Of a DNA stretch of 64,000 nt, positions 8,165-17,504 are shown in pieces; the first letter of the stretch is position 1, and every line of letters starts with the position of its first letter. Under the pieces are notes generated by a model. The model was not told where the DNA came from, ran no database searches, and saw only the letters and a list, made by a program, of their open reading frames with translations. Both the position numbers and the translations under genes were made by a program. This stretch comes from Pullichristensenella excrementipullorum (GTDB lineage Bacteria; Bacillota; Clostridia; Christensenellales; Aristaeellaceae): assembly GCA_018713365.1 (NCBI GenBank), contig DVOU01000066.1, forward strand, positions 25,551 to 89,550, read 5' to 3'.

Positions 8165-9730
8165 CTACTTCGCTTCCTTGGATTCGTGATAGCTCTGCTC
8201 GGTGTTCACGTTCCAAACATTGTCCTTGCTCTGCGCGCCGCTGAGGATGTTGCCCACGGCCTCAAAGGCGGTGACCATCGAATGGTCCATGTTGTTGTAG
8301 CGATGCTGCCCGTTGCGGCCCACGCAGTAGAGGTTTGCAAAGCCGTCCAGCCAGGTGCGCAGCTTGTCCATCTCGTCGTAGGTGTCGAAATAGGCGGGAT
8401 AGGCTTTCTTCACGCGCTCCTGATGGGCGTCCAGCACCGTTTCCGCGCTGGATAGCACGCCCATGGACACCAGTTCGCGCTTGCCCATGTCGATCCACTC
8501 AGCCTCGGACATGTTCCAGTACTTGTCGCCCTCGGCGCAGAAGTACTCCAGCCCGATCCACACCGTGTGTTCCGGGTCCTTGACCATGTAGGGCGACCAG
8601 TTGTTGAAGATCTGTATGCGCCCCAGACGCACGTGCGCGTCCTGCACGTAGATCCAGCAGTCCGGCACGATGTTGCCCAGCGTCTTCATATCCGTCTCGT
8701 TTTTCAGTTCCAGACGCGGCACCAGCAGGCCCACGGTGACGAAATCGCGGTAGGGGAGACCGGCGGCGATGCGCCGCATGTCCTCCGGCGCGCCGGGAAT
8801 GCCCAGCACCAGGTCCTTGATGGGCATGGAGCTGATGACGATGTCCGCCGCCTGCGCGCGCTCGACGCCGCCTTCCTCGTAGCGCACGCCCTTTACGCGG
8901 CCGTCTTCCACATCCAGCCCCGTGACGCGGCAGCCCAGGCGGATGTCCGCGCCCAGTTTCCGCGCGCGCTCCGCCACCGTCTCCCAAAGCTGGCCGGGGC
9001 CGTACTTGGGATAGCTGAACTCCTCGATCAGCGAGGTCTCCACCTTGCTCTTGTCGCCCTTGCCGGGGCGCAGCTTGCGCAGCATGTCCGCCAAAATGGC
9101 GCGGATGGACAGGCCCTTGACGCGCTGCGCGCCCCAGGCCGCGGAGATCTCGCGCGGATGGCGGCCCCAGAGCTTCTCGGTGTAGCTCTCAAAGAACATC
9201 GAGTAGAGCTTCTTGCCAAAGCGGTTGATGTAAAAGTTTTCCAGCGAATCCTCGGGCCGCTTGTGCGCCGTCGCCGCCAGATAGCTCATGCCCGCCTCCA
9301 TCGTGGTGGCCAGACCCATGTTGCGGATGGTGTTGGCGTTCATGCGCACGGGGTAATCAAAGAACTTCTTGTGATGGTAGATGCGCGAAACGCGCCGGCG
9401 CGTGAGCATCACCTCGTCGCAGGCTTCCGGGTCAGGCCCGCCCGCCTTCAGCGGCACGTCGCGCCCGAGGATGCGGTCGTCCATGGAGGGCGCGCCCTGC
9501 AGGGGCATGAACTTTTCCCACCAGTCCACCACGCGGTCGTCCTTGGAGAAAAAGCGATGGCCGCCGATGTCCATGCGGTTGCCGTTGTGGCGCACCGTGC
9601 GGGAGATGCCGCCAAATGCCTGCGATTCTTCCAGCACTGTCACCGCGTACTCCGCGCCGCCGCGTTCGAGCAACTCATAGGCCGCCGTCAGGCCGGCGGG
9701 GCCGGCGCCGATGATGATCACGTTCTTCAT
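8165..9730 (-). CDS. FAD-dependent oxidoreductase, UDP-galactopyranose-mutase/protoporphyrinogen-oxidase-like
   Basis: 521 residues from ATG 9730. The N-terminus MKNVIIIGAGPAGLTAAYEL is a Rossmann dinucleotide site, followed by an acidic strand end (VTVLEES), the FAD-contact GGISRT and MDIGGHRFFSKDDRVVDWW. The C-terminus has YCVGRNGQHRYNNMDHSM, where the flavin is usually closed in. These are the marks of the NAD(P)/FAD oxidoreductases (COG1232-like) often placed beside GtrA or glycosyltransferases and sometimes labelled UDP-galactopyranose mutase. It is longer than true Glf (about 370-390 residues), so the reaction is uncertain. It shares a transcript with gtrA. Confidence 0.82.
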   Translation of the reverse strand: MKNVIIIGAGPAGLTAAYELLERGGAEYAVTVLEESQAFGGISRTVRHNGNRMDIGGHRFFSKDDRVVDWWEKFMPLQGAPSMDDRILGRDVPLKAGGPDPEACDEVMLTRRRVSRIYHHKKFFDYPVRMNANTIRNMGLATTMEAGMSYLAATAHKRPEDSLENFYINRFGKKLYSMFFESYTEKLWGRHPREISAAWGAQRVKGLSIRAILADMLRKLRPGKGDKSKVETSLIEEFSYPKYGPGQLWETVAERARKLGADIRLGCRVTGLDVEDGRVKGVRYEEGGVERAQAADIVISSMPIKDLVLGIPGAPEDMRRIAAGLPYRDFVTVGLLVPRLELKNETDMKTLGNIVPDCWIYVQDAHVRLGRIQIFNNWSPYMVKDPEHTVWIGLEYFCAEGDKYWNMSEAEWIDMGKRELVSMGVLSSAETVLDAHQERVKKAYPAYFDTYDEMDKLRTWLDGFANLYCVGRNGQHRYNNMDHSMVTAFEAVGNILSGAQSKDNVWNVNTEQSYHESKEAK

Positions 9731-9854
9731 CCCATCACTCCCGATACTGTATGGAATAGCATATACCAACCTTTATGATACCCATTTCGTCAGCGTTTGT
9801 CAACCATCGCACCACAGTTTCGTCAAATTTTGTCCACATATAGCAGAAAGCGGA

Positions 9855-9883
9855 TTGACATGCCCGAAAGGACATGTTAACAT
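9855..9883 (+). promoter_or_regulatory. promoter of the GT-C-like gene
   Basis: TTGACA (9855-9860), 17 bases and TAACAT (9878-9883), 39 bases before the ATG at 9922. The direct repeat GACATG occurs inside the promoter at 9857 and 9871. Confidence 0.55.
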
Positions 9884-9921
9884 AATACACGCAAGCCCGG
9901 AACGAAAGGAAGCGAGCCCCC

Positions 9922-11433
9922 ATGGAGCGAACCGCCCGATGGCATCTGACCGACCGGCGCAGAAACATACTTTACGCCTGTTTGCTGCTTGCCTATATCG
10001 CCTTCAACCTCTCCCTCCTCGTCTGCCACGAAAACTGGCGCGACGAGGCGCAGGCATGGCTGTTGGCGCGCGAACTGAGCATCCCCGAGCTGTTTGCGCA
10101 GATGTCCTACGAGGGCCATCCCTGCCTCTGGCATTTGCTCCTCATGCCCCTTGTCAAGCTGGGCCTTCCGTATGTGTCCATGAACATACTCAGCCTGACC
10201 ATCATGTCCGTGGCTGCGGCGCTGTTTTTGTGGAAGTCGCCGCTGCCGCTGCCCATGAAGGCGCTGGCGCTGTTTGGCATCGGCTTTTCCTACTATTACC
10301 CGGTGATCTCGCGCAGTTATTGCCTCATCCCGCTGTTTGTGTTCATGATGGCCTGCTTTTACCCCGCCCGGCGGGAAAAGCCCCTGCGCTATGGCCTCGC
10401 CATCGCCCTGCTGGTGCAGACGCACATCATCATGCTGGGCATGGCGGCGGCCGCCTCGCTGGTCTGGCTCTGCGAGGCCATTGCCGGCTACCGGCGCGAC
10501 CGCGAGCGCCGCGCGCTGCTCTTGCAGGGGGCGGGGCTGGCGCTGCCGCTTTTGAGCTTCATCCTCCTGCTGCTGCAAATCTCCTCGCCGCAGAGATCCA
10601 CGGCATACAGATTCACCATGGACAAGGTGCTGACGCTGCCGCGCCGCGCCATCGGCGCGATCCGAAAACTCATCGGGTACTTCCCGACCCCGGTGGGCAT
10701 CGCTCTTTTGCTGCTGGCGGCGGGCGTTTGCGTGTGGCTGCTCATCCGCGCCCTGCGCGGCCGCGAGTTTGCCATGCTCAAGCCCCTGCTGATCACTGTC
10801 TGCGCGATCGCCTGGCAATACGCGGTGCATGTACTCATCCGCGCCAGCGCCGCCATTCGCACGCTCTCCATCGTCTTTATCCTCCTCTGGTTCTTCTGGG
10901 TCAGCTGGAAAAGCGTGGGCGACAAGCTGCTTCTGCGGCTGATGGCGGTGGCGCTGGTGGTCATGGAGCTGGTCACCTATACGCCTTACTCCGGCGCTCT
11001 CAACGAATACCGCCACCTCTACTCCGGCGCGAAAAACTGCGCCGCCTTCATCCGCGAGGAACTGCCCTCGGATACCATTTTCCTGGAGGTCAATGTGGCG
11101 CGCGGGTCGTCCCTGTTGCCCTACCTTTCCGAGGACTATGTGTTCTACGAGCCCCACTCTGGCGAGCCCGCGACCTTTGCCACCTGGGATCGCGCCCTTC
11201 AGGAGCGGATGGAACTGCGTGGGTATGAGGACATTTGCCAGTGGGCGCGCGCGCTCGACCCGGACTGCGAATTTGTCTGCTTCATCATCACGCCTACCGA
11301 TGGCGCGCTGGAAGATGGGCTGATCGAAGCGATGGAGCCGTATCTCAGCGATGACGCGCTGCTCTATCGCACGCCCGATGGGCCCATGGCGACCAACGAG
11401 AGGTATTCCCTCTACGCCATCCCTGTCGCATAG
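9922..11433 (+). CDS. GT-C-like multi-pass membrane protein
   Basis: 503 residues with about ten membrane helices in the first 360, then a soluble C-terminal domain of about 140 residues. The first extracytoplasmic loop has HENWRDEAQAWLLARE and then YEGHPCLWHLLL, resembling the acidic catalytic loop of GT-C (PMT/GT39-like) glycosyltransferases that use polyprenyl-phosphate sugars. ATG 9922 follows an AAGGAAG site and its own promoter. The gene is divergent from the GtrA/flavoprotein pair. Activity and substrate are unproven; a hypothetical membrane protein label would also be fair. Confidence 0.7.
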   Translation: MERTARWHLTDRRRNILYACLLLAYIAFNLSLLVCHENWRDEAQAWLLARELSIPELFAQMSYEGHPCLWHLLLMPLVKLGLPYVSMNILSLTIMSVAAALFLWKSPLPLPMKALALFGIGFSYYYPVISRSYCLIPLFVFMMACFYPARREKPLRYGLAIALLVQTHIIMLGMAAAASLVWLCEAIAGYRRDRERRALLLQGAGLALPLLSFILLLLQISSPQRSTAYRFTMDKVLTLPRRAIGAIRKLIGYFPTPVGIALLLLAAGVCVWLLIRALRGREFAMLKPLLITVCAIAWQYAVHVLIRASAAIRTLSIVFILLWFFWVSWKSVGDKLLLRLMAVALVVMELVTYTPYSGALNEYRHLYSGAKNCAAFIREELPSDTIFLEVNVARGSSLLPYLSEDYVFYEPHSGEPATFATWDRALQERMELRGYEDICQWARALDPDCEFVCFIITPTDGALEDGLIEAMEPYLSDDALLYRTPDGPMATNERYSLYAIPVA

Positions 11434-11447
11434 CCTGTTTCACGGCG

Positions 11448-11482
11448 AAAGCGCCTCCGCATACATTGTGCGGAGGCGCTTT
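11448..11482. terminator. bidirectional terminator between convergent genes
   Basis: A perfect 13-bp stem (AAAGCGCCTCCGC / GCGGAGGCGCTTT) with a 9-base loop sits between the GT-C-like gene and the convergent lipoprotein gene. T-rich on both exits. Confidence 0.85.
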
Positions 11483-11501
11483 GTCGATTCGCGGCTGGCC
11501 G

Positions 11502-12548
11502 TCAGAACAGCTCTTCCCACACGGAGATATTGCTGGTATCGAACATATAGGGATCGCCGACGACGATCTCGCTGCCGCCGTCCGCCGCGGGCGTCACCTT
11601 GAGTACGCCGCGGTCGCCCGCGGAAAGCACTTCGCCCACCTCGCCGCCGATCTCGCCGCGCACGAGGGCGTCGGCGGCGCAGGCGGCCACATAGCCCACG
11701 TCGATGGGATTCCACAGGTACATCCACGGGCAGAGCCCATCGCGGATGTAGTCGCCCATGTCGCTGGGCAGACCCAGCCCGGTCACCAGCGTGGGCGCGC
11801 CCGCGTCGCGGATGGCGTCCGCCGCCGCCAAAAGACCTACGACCGTGGGCGCGATGACGATCTTCACCTCGGGGTGTTCCTCCAGCAGCTCTTCCACGAG
11901 CTGATAGGACGGCTCGTAGAGGTCGCCGCCGTAGAGCGTGTCCACCAGCGTCATCCGCCCGTAAAGCTCGGGGTTCTCGTCCGTCTCGCGCAGCATCCAC
12001 GCGACCCACTGCGCCTGGTTGGAGGCGCTGGCCGTGGTGGTGAGGATGGCGTACTCGCCCTCGCCGCCGGCAATCTCCCTCGCCGCCTGCATCAGCACCC
12101 GGCCGATGACCTCGGGCGAAGCCTGCTGTATGTGTACCAGCCGGTCCTCGGGCCGCACGTCCGAATCCAGGGAGATGACCTTGATGCCCGCCGCCAGCGC
12201 TTCCTGCAGCACGGGCGAGAGCGCGTCGCGGTCGTTGGCGGCGATGGCGATGGCCTCCACGCCGCTGTGTATCAACGAGCGCACGCAGGCGACCTGTTCT
12301 TCGACGCTGGCGTCCTCCGGGCCGGAAAGCACGGCGCGCGCGCCCATGGCCGCGCAGGCCTCCGCAAAGCCGGAAAACATGCGCTGCATGTAGGGATTGG
12401 TCACGTCCTTGACCACCAGCGCGTAGTAATGCTCCGCCTGCGGCGTGGGGGAGGGGGCGCTCTCCACGGGCGCGGAGGGCGCGCAGCCGCTCAGCCCCGT
12501 GAGAAGCAGCGCCAGACACAGAAAGACAAGGCAGACAGCGCGCTTCAT
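11502..12548 (-). CDS. sugar-binding lipoprotein of a two-component system (orphan binding protein)
   Basis: 348 residues, Peripla_BP_4 type. The signal peptide ends in lipobox LSGC (Cys22), so this copy is lipid-anchored. Core features parallel the importer binding protein at 6513 (NPYMQRMFSGFAEA, GVEAIAIAANDRDAL, LWNPIDVGYVAACAADALV). There are no permeases or ATPase beside it. Its ATG overlaps the stop of the YesN-like regulator (TGATG), so it belongs to the kinase/regulator operon. Such binding lipoproteins can deliver ligand to the sensor domain of a YesM-type kinase, and this is the likely role here; it could also feed the importer at 2.8-7.5 kb. Confidence 0.88.
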   Translation of the reverse strand: MKRAVCLVFLCLALLLTGLSGCAPSAPVESAPSPTPQAEHYYALVVKDVTNPYMQRMFSGFAEACAAMGARAVLSGPEDASVEEQVACVRSLIHSGVEAIAIAANDRDALSPVLQEALAAGIKVISLDSDVRPEDRLVHIQQASPEVIGRVLMQAAREIAGGEGEYAILTTTASASNQAQWVAWMLRETDENPELYGRMTLVDTLYGGDLYEPSYQLVEELLEEHPEVKIVIAPTVVGLLAAADAIRDAGAPTLVTGLGLPSDMGDYIRDGLCPWMYLWNPIDVGYVAACAADALVRGEIGGEVGEVLSAGDRGVLKVTPAADGGSEIVVGDPYMFDTSNISVWEELF

Positions 12549-14032
12549 CAGCCCGGCCTCCTCTCGTGTACAAAGTCGCTCGGCCAGACGCCCTCGTGGT
12601 TTTTGAAGGTGCGCGAGAAGTGGTGCTGGCTCTTGAAGCCGACGTCGAGCGCCACATCGCGGATGAGGGCGTTGGGGTTTTCCAGCAGCATGCGCTTGGC
12701 CTGCTCGATGCGGATGCCGGTGAGGTATTCCGAGGGCGACACGCCGTATTCGCGCCGGAAGAGCATGCTCACATAGCTGGGCACATAGCCAAATACGCCG
12801 CCCAGCGTCTGGTTGGTGATGTGTTCGGCGTAGTTCTTGCGCAGATACTGCTCGATGCGCTGGGCCACCGAGGCCGTCTCGCTGCTGCTCTCCTCGCCGC
12901 TTGCGCACAGGGAGGCGAGGTCGCCGCGCAATTCGTCCATCGTCAGCGCCGAGCTGATGGAATCGGCCAGCGCCGCGCGCAGCCGTTGCGCGCGGGCAAA
13001 GTCGCTGGGGGTAGAGTCGCAGAACTTCGTGATGGCCATGGAAAAGAGGCGGTAAAGCTCGCCCTGCGACCATTTTTCCTGCGCAAAGCGCTTGAACAGG
13101 CGCGCAAGCGCTTCCGCGTCGCCGCCCATGGCGTTCGCGGCCTCCTGCACGGCCGCCTCGTCGCCGCGCGGCCGCCACGGGTCGTCAGAGATCTCCAGGA
13201 GCAGGCTCTCGCCGATGCGCCCGCGCCGCTCCAATTCCTTGCGCAGCGCCCTGAGCGTGCGGTCGATCTCCGCAAGGGCGATCGGCTCATGGTGGCAGGC
13301 GCAGGAAACGGGCATGTCCGCGCGCGATACCACCGCGTTGTGCAAAAGCGCGGCGATCTGCGGAAGTTCCCCCAGATCGGCGCGCAGGATGACGATGCGC
13401 TCCGCGGGCGTGTTGCCCATGAACTCCCAGGTGAACGTGGACAGCTCGTTGATGGTCTCGTTGGCGGCCTCGCGCAGCGCTCCGCCGCTCCAGAACTCCG
13501 CCCCCGGGCACATGTCCGTCGATTCGCAGATGGGCAGCGCCCCGGCGCAGAGCAGGAAAGCCCCCAGCTGTTCGTCGGCGGCGTTCTCGCCCCCGCGGGG
13601 CGGCGTGGCCTTGTTGATGCGCTCGGCCAGCTTGCGGCGTATCTGCTCGTGTTCGCGGGCCAGATAGCGCTCCTTGAGCTGCGCGAGCAATTTGGCCAGC
13701 GCCTCCTCGGTCAGGGGCTTGAGCAGGTAGTCCACGGCCTGCGAGCGCACCGCTTCGGAGACGTAGGAAAAGTCCGAATACCCGGAGAGGACCACCAGCA
13801 TGATTTCGGGATACTGCCGGCGCACGCGCTGCATCAGCTCCGTGCCGTCCATGATGGGCATGCGGATGTCGGTGAACACCACGTCGCAGCGCACGGTCTT
13901 CAGGCGCTCGAGCGCCTCCTCGCCGTCCAAAGCCGTGGCCTCCACGCGGAAAAAGTCGTCCAGACGCTCGATCATGCGCTGCAAGCGCCGCTGGGCGTGT
14001 GGCTCGTCCTCAACGATCATTACCCGGATCAT
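12548..14032 (-). CDS. response regulator with AraC-type DNA-binding domain (YesN-like)
   Basis: 494 residues. A receiver domain covers about 1-120 with phospho-acceptor Asp55 in CDVVFTDIRMPIMDGTE and the conserved Lys in YLLKPL. A middle region of about 250 residues has no clear motif. The C-terminal 100 residues hold two helix-turn-helix units, with SYVSMLFRREYGVSPSEYL and DVALDVGFKSQHHFSRTFK. ATG 14032 is preferred over an upstream in-frame ATG at 14092 because it starts at the receiver fold and overlaps the kinase stop. It probably activates carbohydrate uptake genes in response to the YesM-like kinase encoded just upstream. Confidence 0.93.
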   Translation of the reverse strand: MIRVMIVEDEPHAQRRLQRMIERLDDFFRVEATALDGEEALERLKTVRCDVVFTDIRMPIMDGTELMQRVRRQYPEIMLVVLSGYSDFSYVSEAVRSQAVDYLLKPLTEEALAKLLAQLKERYLAREHEQIRRKLAERINKATPPRGGENAADEQLGAFLLCAGALPICESTDMCPGAEFWSGGALREAANETINELSTFTWEFMGNTPAERIVILRADLGELPQIAALLHNAVVSRADMPVSCACHHEPIALAEIDRTLRALRKELERRGRIGESLLLEISDDPWRPRGDEAAVQEAANAMGGDAEALARLFKRFAQEKWSQGELYRLFSMAITKFCDSTPSDFARAQRLRAALADSISSALTMDELRGDLASLCASGEESSSETASVAQRIEQYLRKNYAEHITNQTLGGVFGYVPSYVSMLFRREYGVSPSEYLTGIRIEQAKRMLLENPNALIRDVALDVGFKSQHHFSRTFKNHEGVWPSDFVHERRPG

Positions 14033-15750
14033 AGGCTCCCTCCGATCACCACGAGCGTACCGCCCTCCCCCGAGGGACGGATGTCGAACCATATCGGCTC
14101 CCGGCAGGCCAGGCGCAGGCGCAGCACGGTGTTGACCAGCCCCATGCCGCCCAGCCGCAGTTCGGAATACTTCGCGGCCAGGTCCCGCTGATAGCCGTCG
14201 ATCTTTTCGTGTATCTTTTGGATCTCCTCATCGCTGACGCCGCAGCCGTTGTCGCGCACCTCGATGCGCCACTTTCCGCCCTCGCAGGCAAAGCGCACTT
14301 CGATGTGCCACGGCGGCCGCTTGTTCTTGAAGCCGTGCTGGAAACAGTTCTCCACCAGCGGCTGCAGCGTCATGCGCGGCACACGCAGGCCGTCCAGCCC
14401 TTCGCAGGCGAGGATGTCGTAGTCAAACAGCTCCTCGTAGCGTACCTTCATCAGGTCCAGATAGTTGCGCATGTTGGCGATGTCCTCGCGCAGAGACACC
14501 TGTTCGCTGGAATAGTCCGCCATGTAGCGCAGCATGGAGGAGAGCTTTTCGCACATGCGCACGGTGCGGGGGCTGCCGTCCTCGTCGGCGGATTCGGCGA
14601 TGGCTGAGAGCATGTTGTAGAGGAAGTGCGGATTCATCTGCGATTGCAACGCCGCCATGTACGCCTTCATCTCAAAGCCGATGGACTGGTTGAGCTTGAG
14701 CAGCATGGCGTGGAAGGTGCGGTCCAGGGCCTGCAATTCCTCCGTGTAGGAACTGGAAAGCAGGGGTATATCGCTGGCGAGGTTGTCCAGACTGATGCGC
14801 TCGATGCCCGCGGAAAACTCGCGCAGCGGGCGCGAGATCCTGTCCGCCAGCAGGTAGACCACCACCAGCAAAATGGCCAGCAACACAAGCCCCACCAGCA
14901 GGATCAGCAGATAGACCTGCTGGTAAGGCGCGTCCAGCAGGCTCGCGGGCAAAAGCCGCACCAGCGTCCAGCCGGAGAACGGGTCGCGCATGGCGAACAC
15001 GCTCATGCCGCCGTCCATGTCCAGCGCGTATTCCGCGCTCTCCCCGGGCGCGGGCAGATCGGCAAGCACCGCTTCGGGCAGGGCGGGCCCACCCGCGGGC
15101 GAAGCGTCCTCGCCCGACGCGTCGAGCAGCACGTAGGAAGCGCCGTCGCCCCGATCCCACAGGGAGAGGGAATGGAGGACGTCCACGCTCTGCTGGACGC
15201 TTATGTAGCCGTACACCTTGGAACTGTACGAGGTGGACAGCGGGCGGACGAGCGAAAACAGGCGCACGCTCTCGTTGTCGGACCAGTAGTCCGCGTGCGG
15301 GCCGGAGACGACCACGCCCCCGCCCGCGCCCAGTTGGCGCTCCATTTGGGCAAAGGCGTCGCTGCTGCCCAGCGTGGCGGCGATCTCTTCATCCGTCTCG
15401 TAGAGCGAGCCGGCGCTGATGTAGTCGCCGTGTTCGTTGAACACGCTGATGCGCAGGGCGCGGCGGTCCGTGGAGTTGATAGTGGCCAGCAGGCTGCCGG
15501 CGCGGATGGAGTCCATCAGGTGGGCGCGGAAGTAATTCTCCGGCGTTTCATCATCCTGCAGGGGGATGAAGAAGTTGAGCAGCTCCGTGTTGGACGCGAC
15601 CTGGGAAGCGAGCGTGTCCATGCCGTCGAACACGGAGAGCAATTCCTGCATGTCGCTTGCCAGCACTTCCTGCTGGTGAAAGCGCTCCAGATCGCGGTTG
15701 GCCGAGCGCGTGAAGATGAGCAAAAGGGCCACGACCGCCACGACCACCAC
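14029..15750 (-). CDS. YesM-like sensor histidine kinase (start codon unclear)
   Basis: 573 residues from the first standard start (GTG 15750). An N-terminal helix, a large extracytoplasmic sensor domain (about 20-260), a second helix (LILLVGLVLLAILLVVVYLL), a HAMP-like linker and a HisKA_7TM/YesM core follow. QSQMNPHFLYNML holds the phospho-His and LVENCFQHGF and GMGLVNTVL form the ATP site. GTG 15750 falls inside the first membrane helix and truncates it. The helix is complete only if translation begins near 15804, where the codon is ATC behind a GGGGG ribosome site. It overlaps the regulator gene by four bases. Confidence 0.88.
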   Translation of the reverse strand: MVVVAVVALLLIFTRSANRDLERFHQQEVLASDMQELLSVFDGMDTLASQVASNTELLNFFIPLQDDETPENYFRAHLMDSIRAGSLLATINSTDRRALRISVFNEHGDYISAGSLYETDEEIAATLGSSDAFAQMERQLGAGGGVVVSGPHADYWSDNESVRLFSLVRPLSTSYSSKVYGYISVQQSVDVLHSLSLWDRGDGASYVLLDASGEDASPAGGPALPEAVLADLPAPGESAEYALDMDGGMSVFAMRDPFSGWTLVRLLPASLLDAPYQQVYLLILLVGLVLLAILLVVVYLLADRISRPLREFSAGIERISLDNLASDIPLLSSSYTEELQALDRTFHAMLLKLNQSIGFEMKAYMAALQSQMNPHFLYNMLSAIAESADEDGSPRTVRMCEKLSSMLRYMADYSSEQVSLREDIANMRNYLDLMKVRYEELFDYDILACEGLDGLRVPRMTLQPLVENCFQHGFKNKRPPWHIEVRFACEGGKWRIEVRDNGCGVSDEEIQKIHEKIDGYQRDLAAKYSELRLGGMGLVNTVLRLRLACREPIWFDIRPSGEGGTLVVIGGSL

Positions 15751-15858
15751 GGCGATGAGCGCGGCGTAAGCGCAAAACAGCTTGTTTTTGAATTGAAAGC
15801 GGATGGTGGACGCCCCCTGTACAAAGCGAGCCGCCCCATATGGGACGGTCTCGCACGG

Positions 15859-17211
15859 TCAGTTTTTCAGGCTGTTGAGCGGCGCGGGGATGCGGCCGCC
15901 GCGGCGGATGAAAGCGGCGGAGGAAAACGCATGCACCGGCATCACCGGCGCGCGGCCCAGCAGGCCGCCGAACTCCACCGAATCGCCCACCTTTTTGCCC
16001 GGCGCGGGGATGATGCGCACGGCGGTGGTCTTGTTGTTGATGACGCCGATGGCCGCCTCGTCGGCGATGATGGCGGAAATGGTCTCCGCCGAGGTGTCGC
16101 CCGGCACGGCGATCATGTCAAGGCCGACAGAGCAGACGCAGGTCATCGCCTCGAGCTTGTCCAGCGTCAGGGCGCCCTTTTCCGCGGCGCGGATCATGCC
16201 GATGTCCTCGCTGACGGGGATGAAGGCGCCGGAAAGGCCGCCCACGTGCGAAGAGGCCATGACGCCGCCCTTCTTCACCGCGTCGTTTAAAAGCGCCAGC
16301 GCCGCCGTGGTGCCGTGCGTGCCGCACACCTCCAGCCCCATCTCCTCGAGGATCTCCGCCACCGAGTCGCCCACCGCCGGGGTGGGGGCGAGGGAAAGAT
16401 CGACGATGCCAAAGGGTACGCCCAGCCGCCGCGAGGCTTCGCGGGCCACCAACTGTCCGATGCGGGTGATGCGGAAGGCCGTGCGCTTGACCGTTTCGGC
16501 CACCACGTCAAAGGGCTCGCCCTGCACGTCCTCCAGGGCGCTTTTGACCACGCCCGGGCCGCTGACGCCCACGCTGATGGCTGCGTCGCCCTCGCCGGGG
16601 CCGTGGAAGGCGCCGGCCATGAAGGGGTTGTCCTCCACGGCGTTGGCAAAGGCCACGAATTTGGCGCAGCCAAGGCCGTCGTTGTCTTTGGTCAGTTCAG
16701 CGGTCTTTTTGATCGCCTGCCCCAGAAGCGCCACCGCGTCCATGTCGATGCCGGCGCGCGTGGAGGCCACGTTCACCGAGGAACAGAGAAAGGCCGTGCC
16801 GGCAAGCGCCTCGGGAATGGACTCGATCAGCCGCCGGTCGGCGTCGGTCATGCCCTTCTGCACCAGCGCCGAGTAGCCGCCGATGAAGTCCACGCCGGTG
16901 GCTTTGGCCGCGTCATCCAGCGCCCGCGCCAGCGGCACGGGGTCCTCCGCGCTGCCGAGGATGAGCGCCGCCGGCGTCACGGAGATGCGTTTGTTGACGA
17001 TGGGCACGCCGAACTCGCGCTCGATCTCCTCTCCCACGGCCACGAGGCGCTCAGCCTTGCGGGCAATGCGGTCGTAAACGCGGCGGCAAAGCACGCCAAT
17101 GTCGTCGCTGACGCAGGGAAACAGGGAAATGCCCATGGTGATGGTGCGCACGTCGAGCTTCTCGCGGTCGATCATGCGCAGGGTGTCAAGTATTTCGGAA
17201 GTCTGGATCAT
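15859..17211 (-). CDS. PFL family protein (UPF0210)
   Basis: 450 residues, the standard length of the PFL/DUF711 (UPF0210) family, with TMGISLFPCVSDD, GGYSALVQKGMT, FLCSSVNVASTRAGI, GVSGPGVVKSAL and the C-terminal AAFIRRGGRIPAPL. These proteins resemble glycyl-radical enzyme barrels but lack the radical glycine; no reaction is established. ATG 17211 lies 11 bases after the ACT-domain gene, the usual partner of this family, so the two form one unit. Its stop (15859-15861) is 54 bases before the probable start of the sensor kinase, in the same frame. Confidence 0.93.
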   Translation of the reverse strand: MIQTSEILDTLRMIDREKLDVRTITMGISLFPCVSDDIGVLCRRVYDRIARKAERLVAVGEEIEREFGVPIVNKRISVTPAALILGSAEDPVPLARALDDAAKATGVDFIGGYSALVQKGMTDADRRLIESIPEALAGTAFLCSSVNVASTRAGIDMDAVALLGQAIKKTAELTKDNDGLGCAKFVAFANAVEDNPFMAGAFHGPGEGDAAISVGVSGPGVVKSALEDVQGEPFDVVAETVKRTAFRITRIGQLVAREASRRLGVPFGIVDLSLAPTPAVGDSVAEILEEMGLEVCGTHGTTAALALLNDAVKKGGVMASSHVGGLSGAFIPVSEDIGMIRAAEKGALTLDKLEAMTCVCSVGLDMIAVPGDTSAETISAIIADEAAIGVINNKTTAVRIIPAPGKKVGDSVEFGGLLGRAPVMPVHAFSSAAFIRRGGRIPAPLNSLKN

Positions 17212-17222
17212 CGCGTTCCACC

Positions 17223-17504
17223 TCAGATCTGGTGCATGGCCTCAAAGATCTCGCTGCGCTGCACGCGAATTTGCAGCCCCAGCTCCTCCCCAAGGCGGGA
17301 AAGGCGCGCCGAAAGCTGGTCAAAGGCGCAGTCCGGCGAGGAAATGTCCGCCACCAGCACCATGTTGAACAGCCCCGACAGAACCGTCTGGGAAATATCG
17401 ACGATGTTGGCGTCGCATTCGTACAAAACGGCGCTCACCTTGGCGATGATGCCCTTGCGGTCGTAGCCCAATACCGTGACGACCGCCTTTTTCGATCCGT
17501 CCAT
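17223..17504 (-). CDS. ACT domain protein (UPF0237)
   Basis: 93 residues forming a single ACT domain with tail: AVVTVLGYDRKGIIAKVSAVL, then ANIVDISQTVLSGLFNMVLV. UPF0237 proteins of this size almost always precede a PFL gene, as here. The domain probably binds an amino acid and regulates its partner, but no ligand is known. ATG 17504 is preceded by GGGAGGAACG. No confident promoter was recognised in the 244 bases upstream. Confidence 0.93.
   Translation of the reverse strand: MDGSKKAVVTVLGYDRKGIIAKVSAVLYECDANIVDISQTVLSGLFNMVLVADISSPDCAFDQLSARLSRLGEELGLQIRVQRSEIFEAMHQI

Noticed and set aside
15804..15859. PFL-kinase fusion by UGA readthrough
   Set aside because: The two genes share a frame with one TGA between, but PFL ends at its normal length and the kinase has a plausible local start with a ribosome site. 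No recoding signal is visible.
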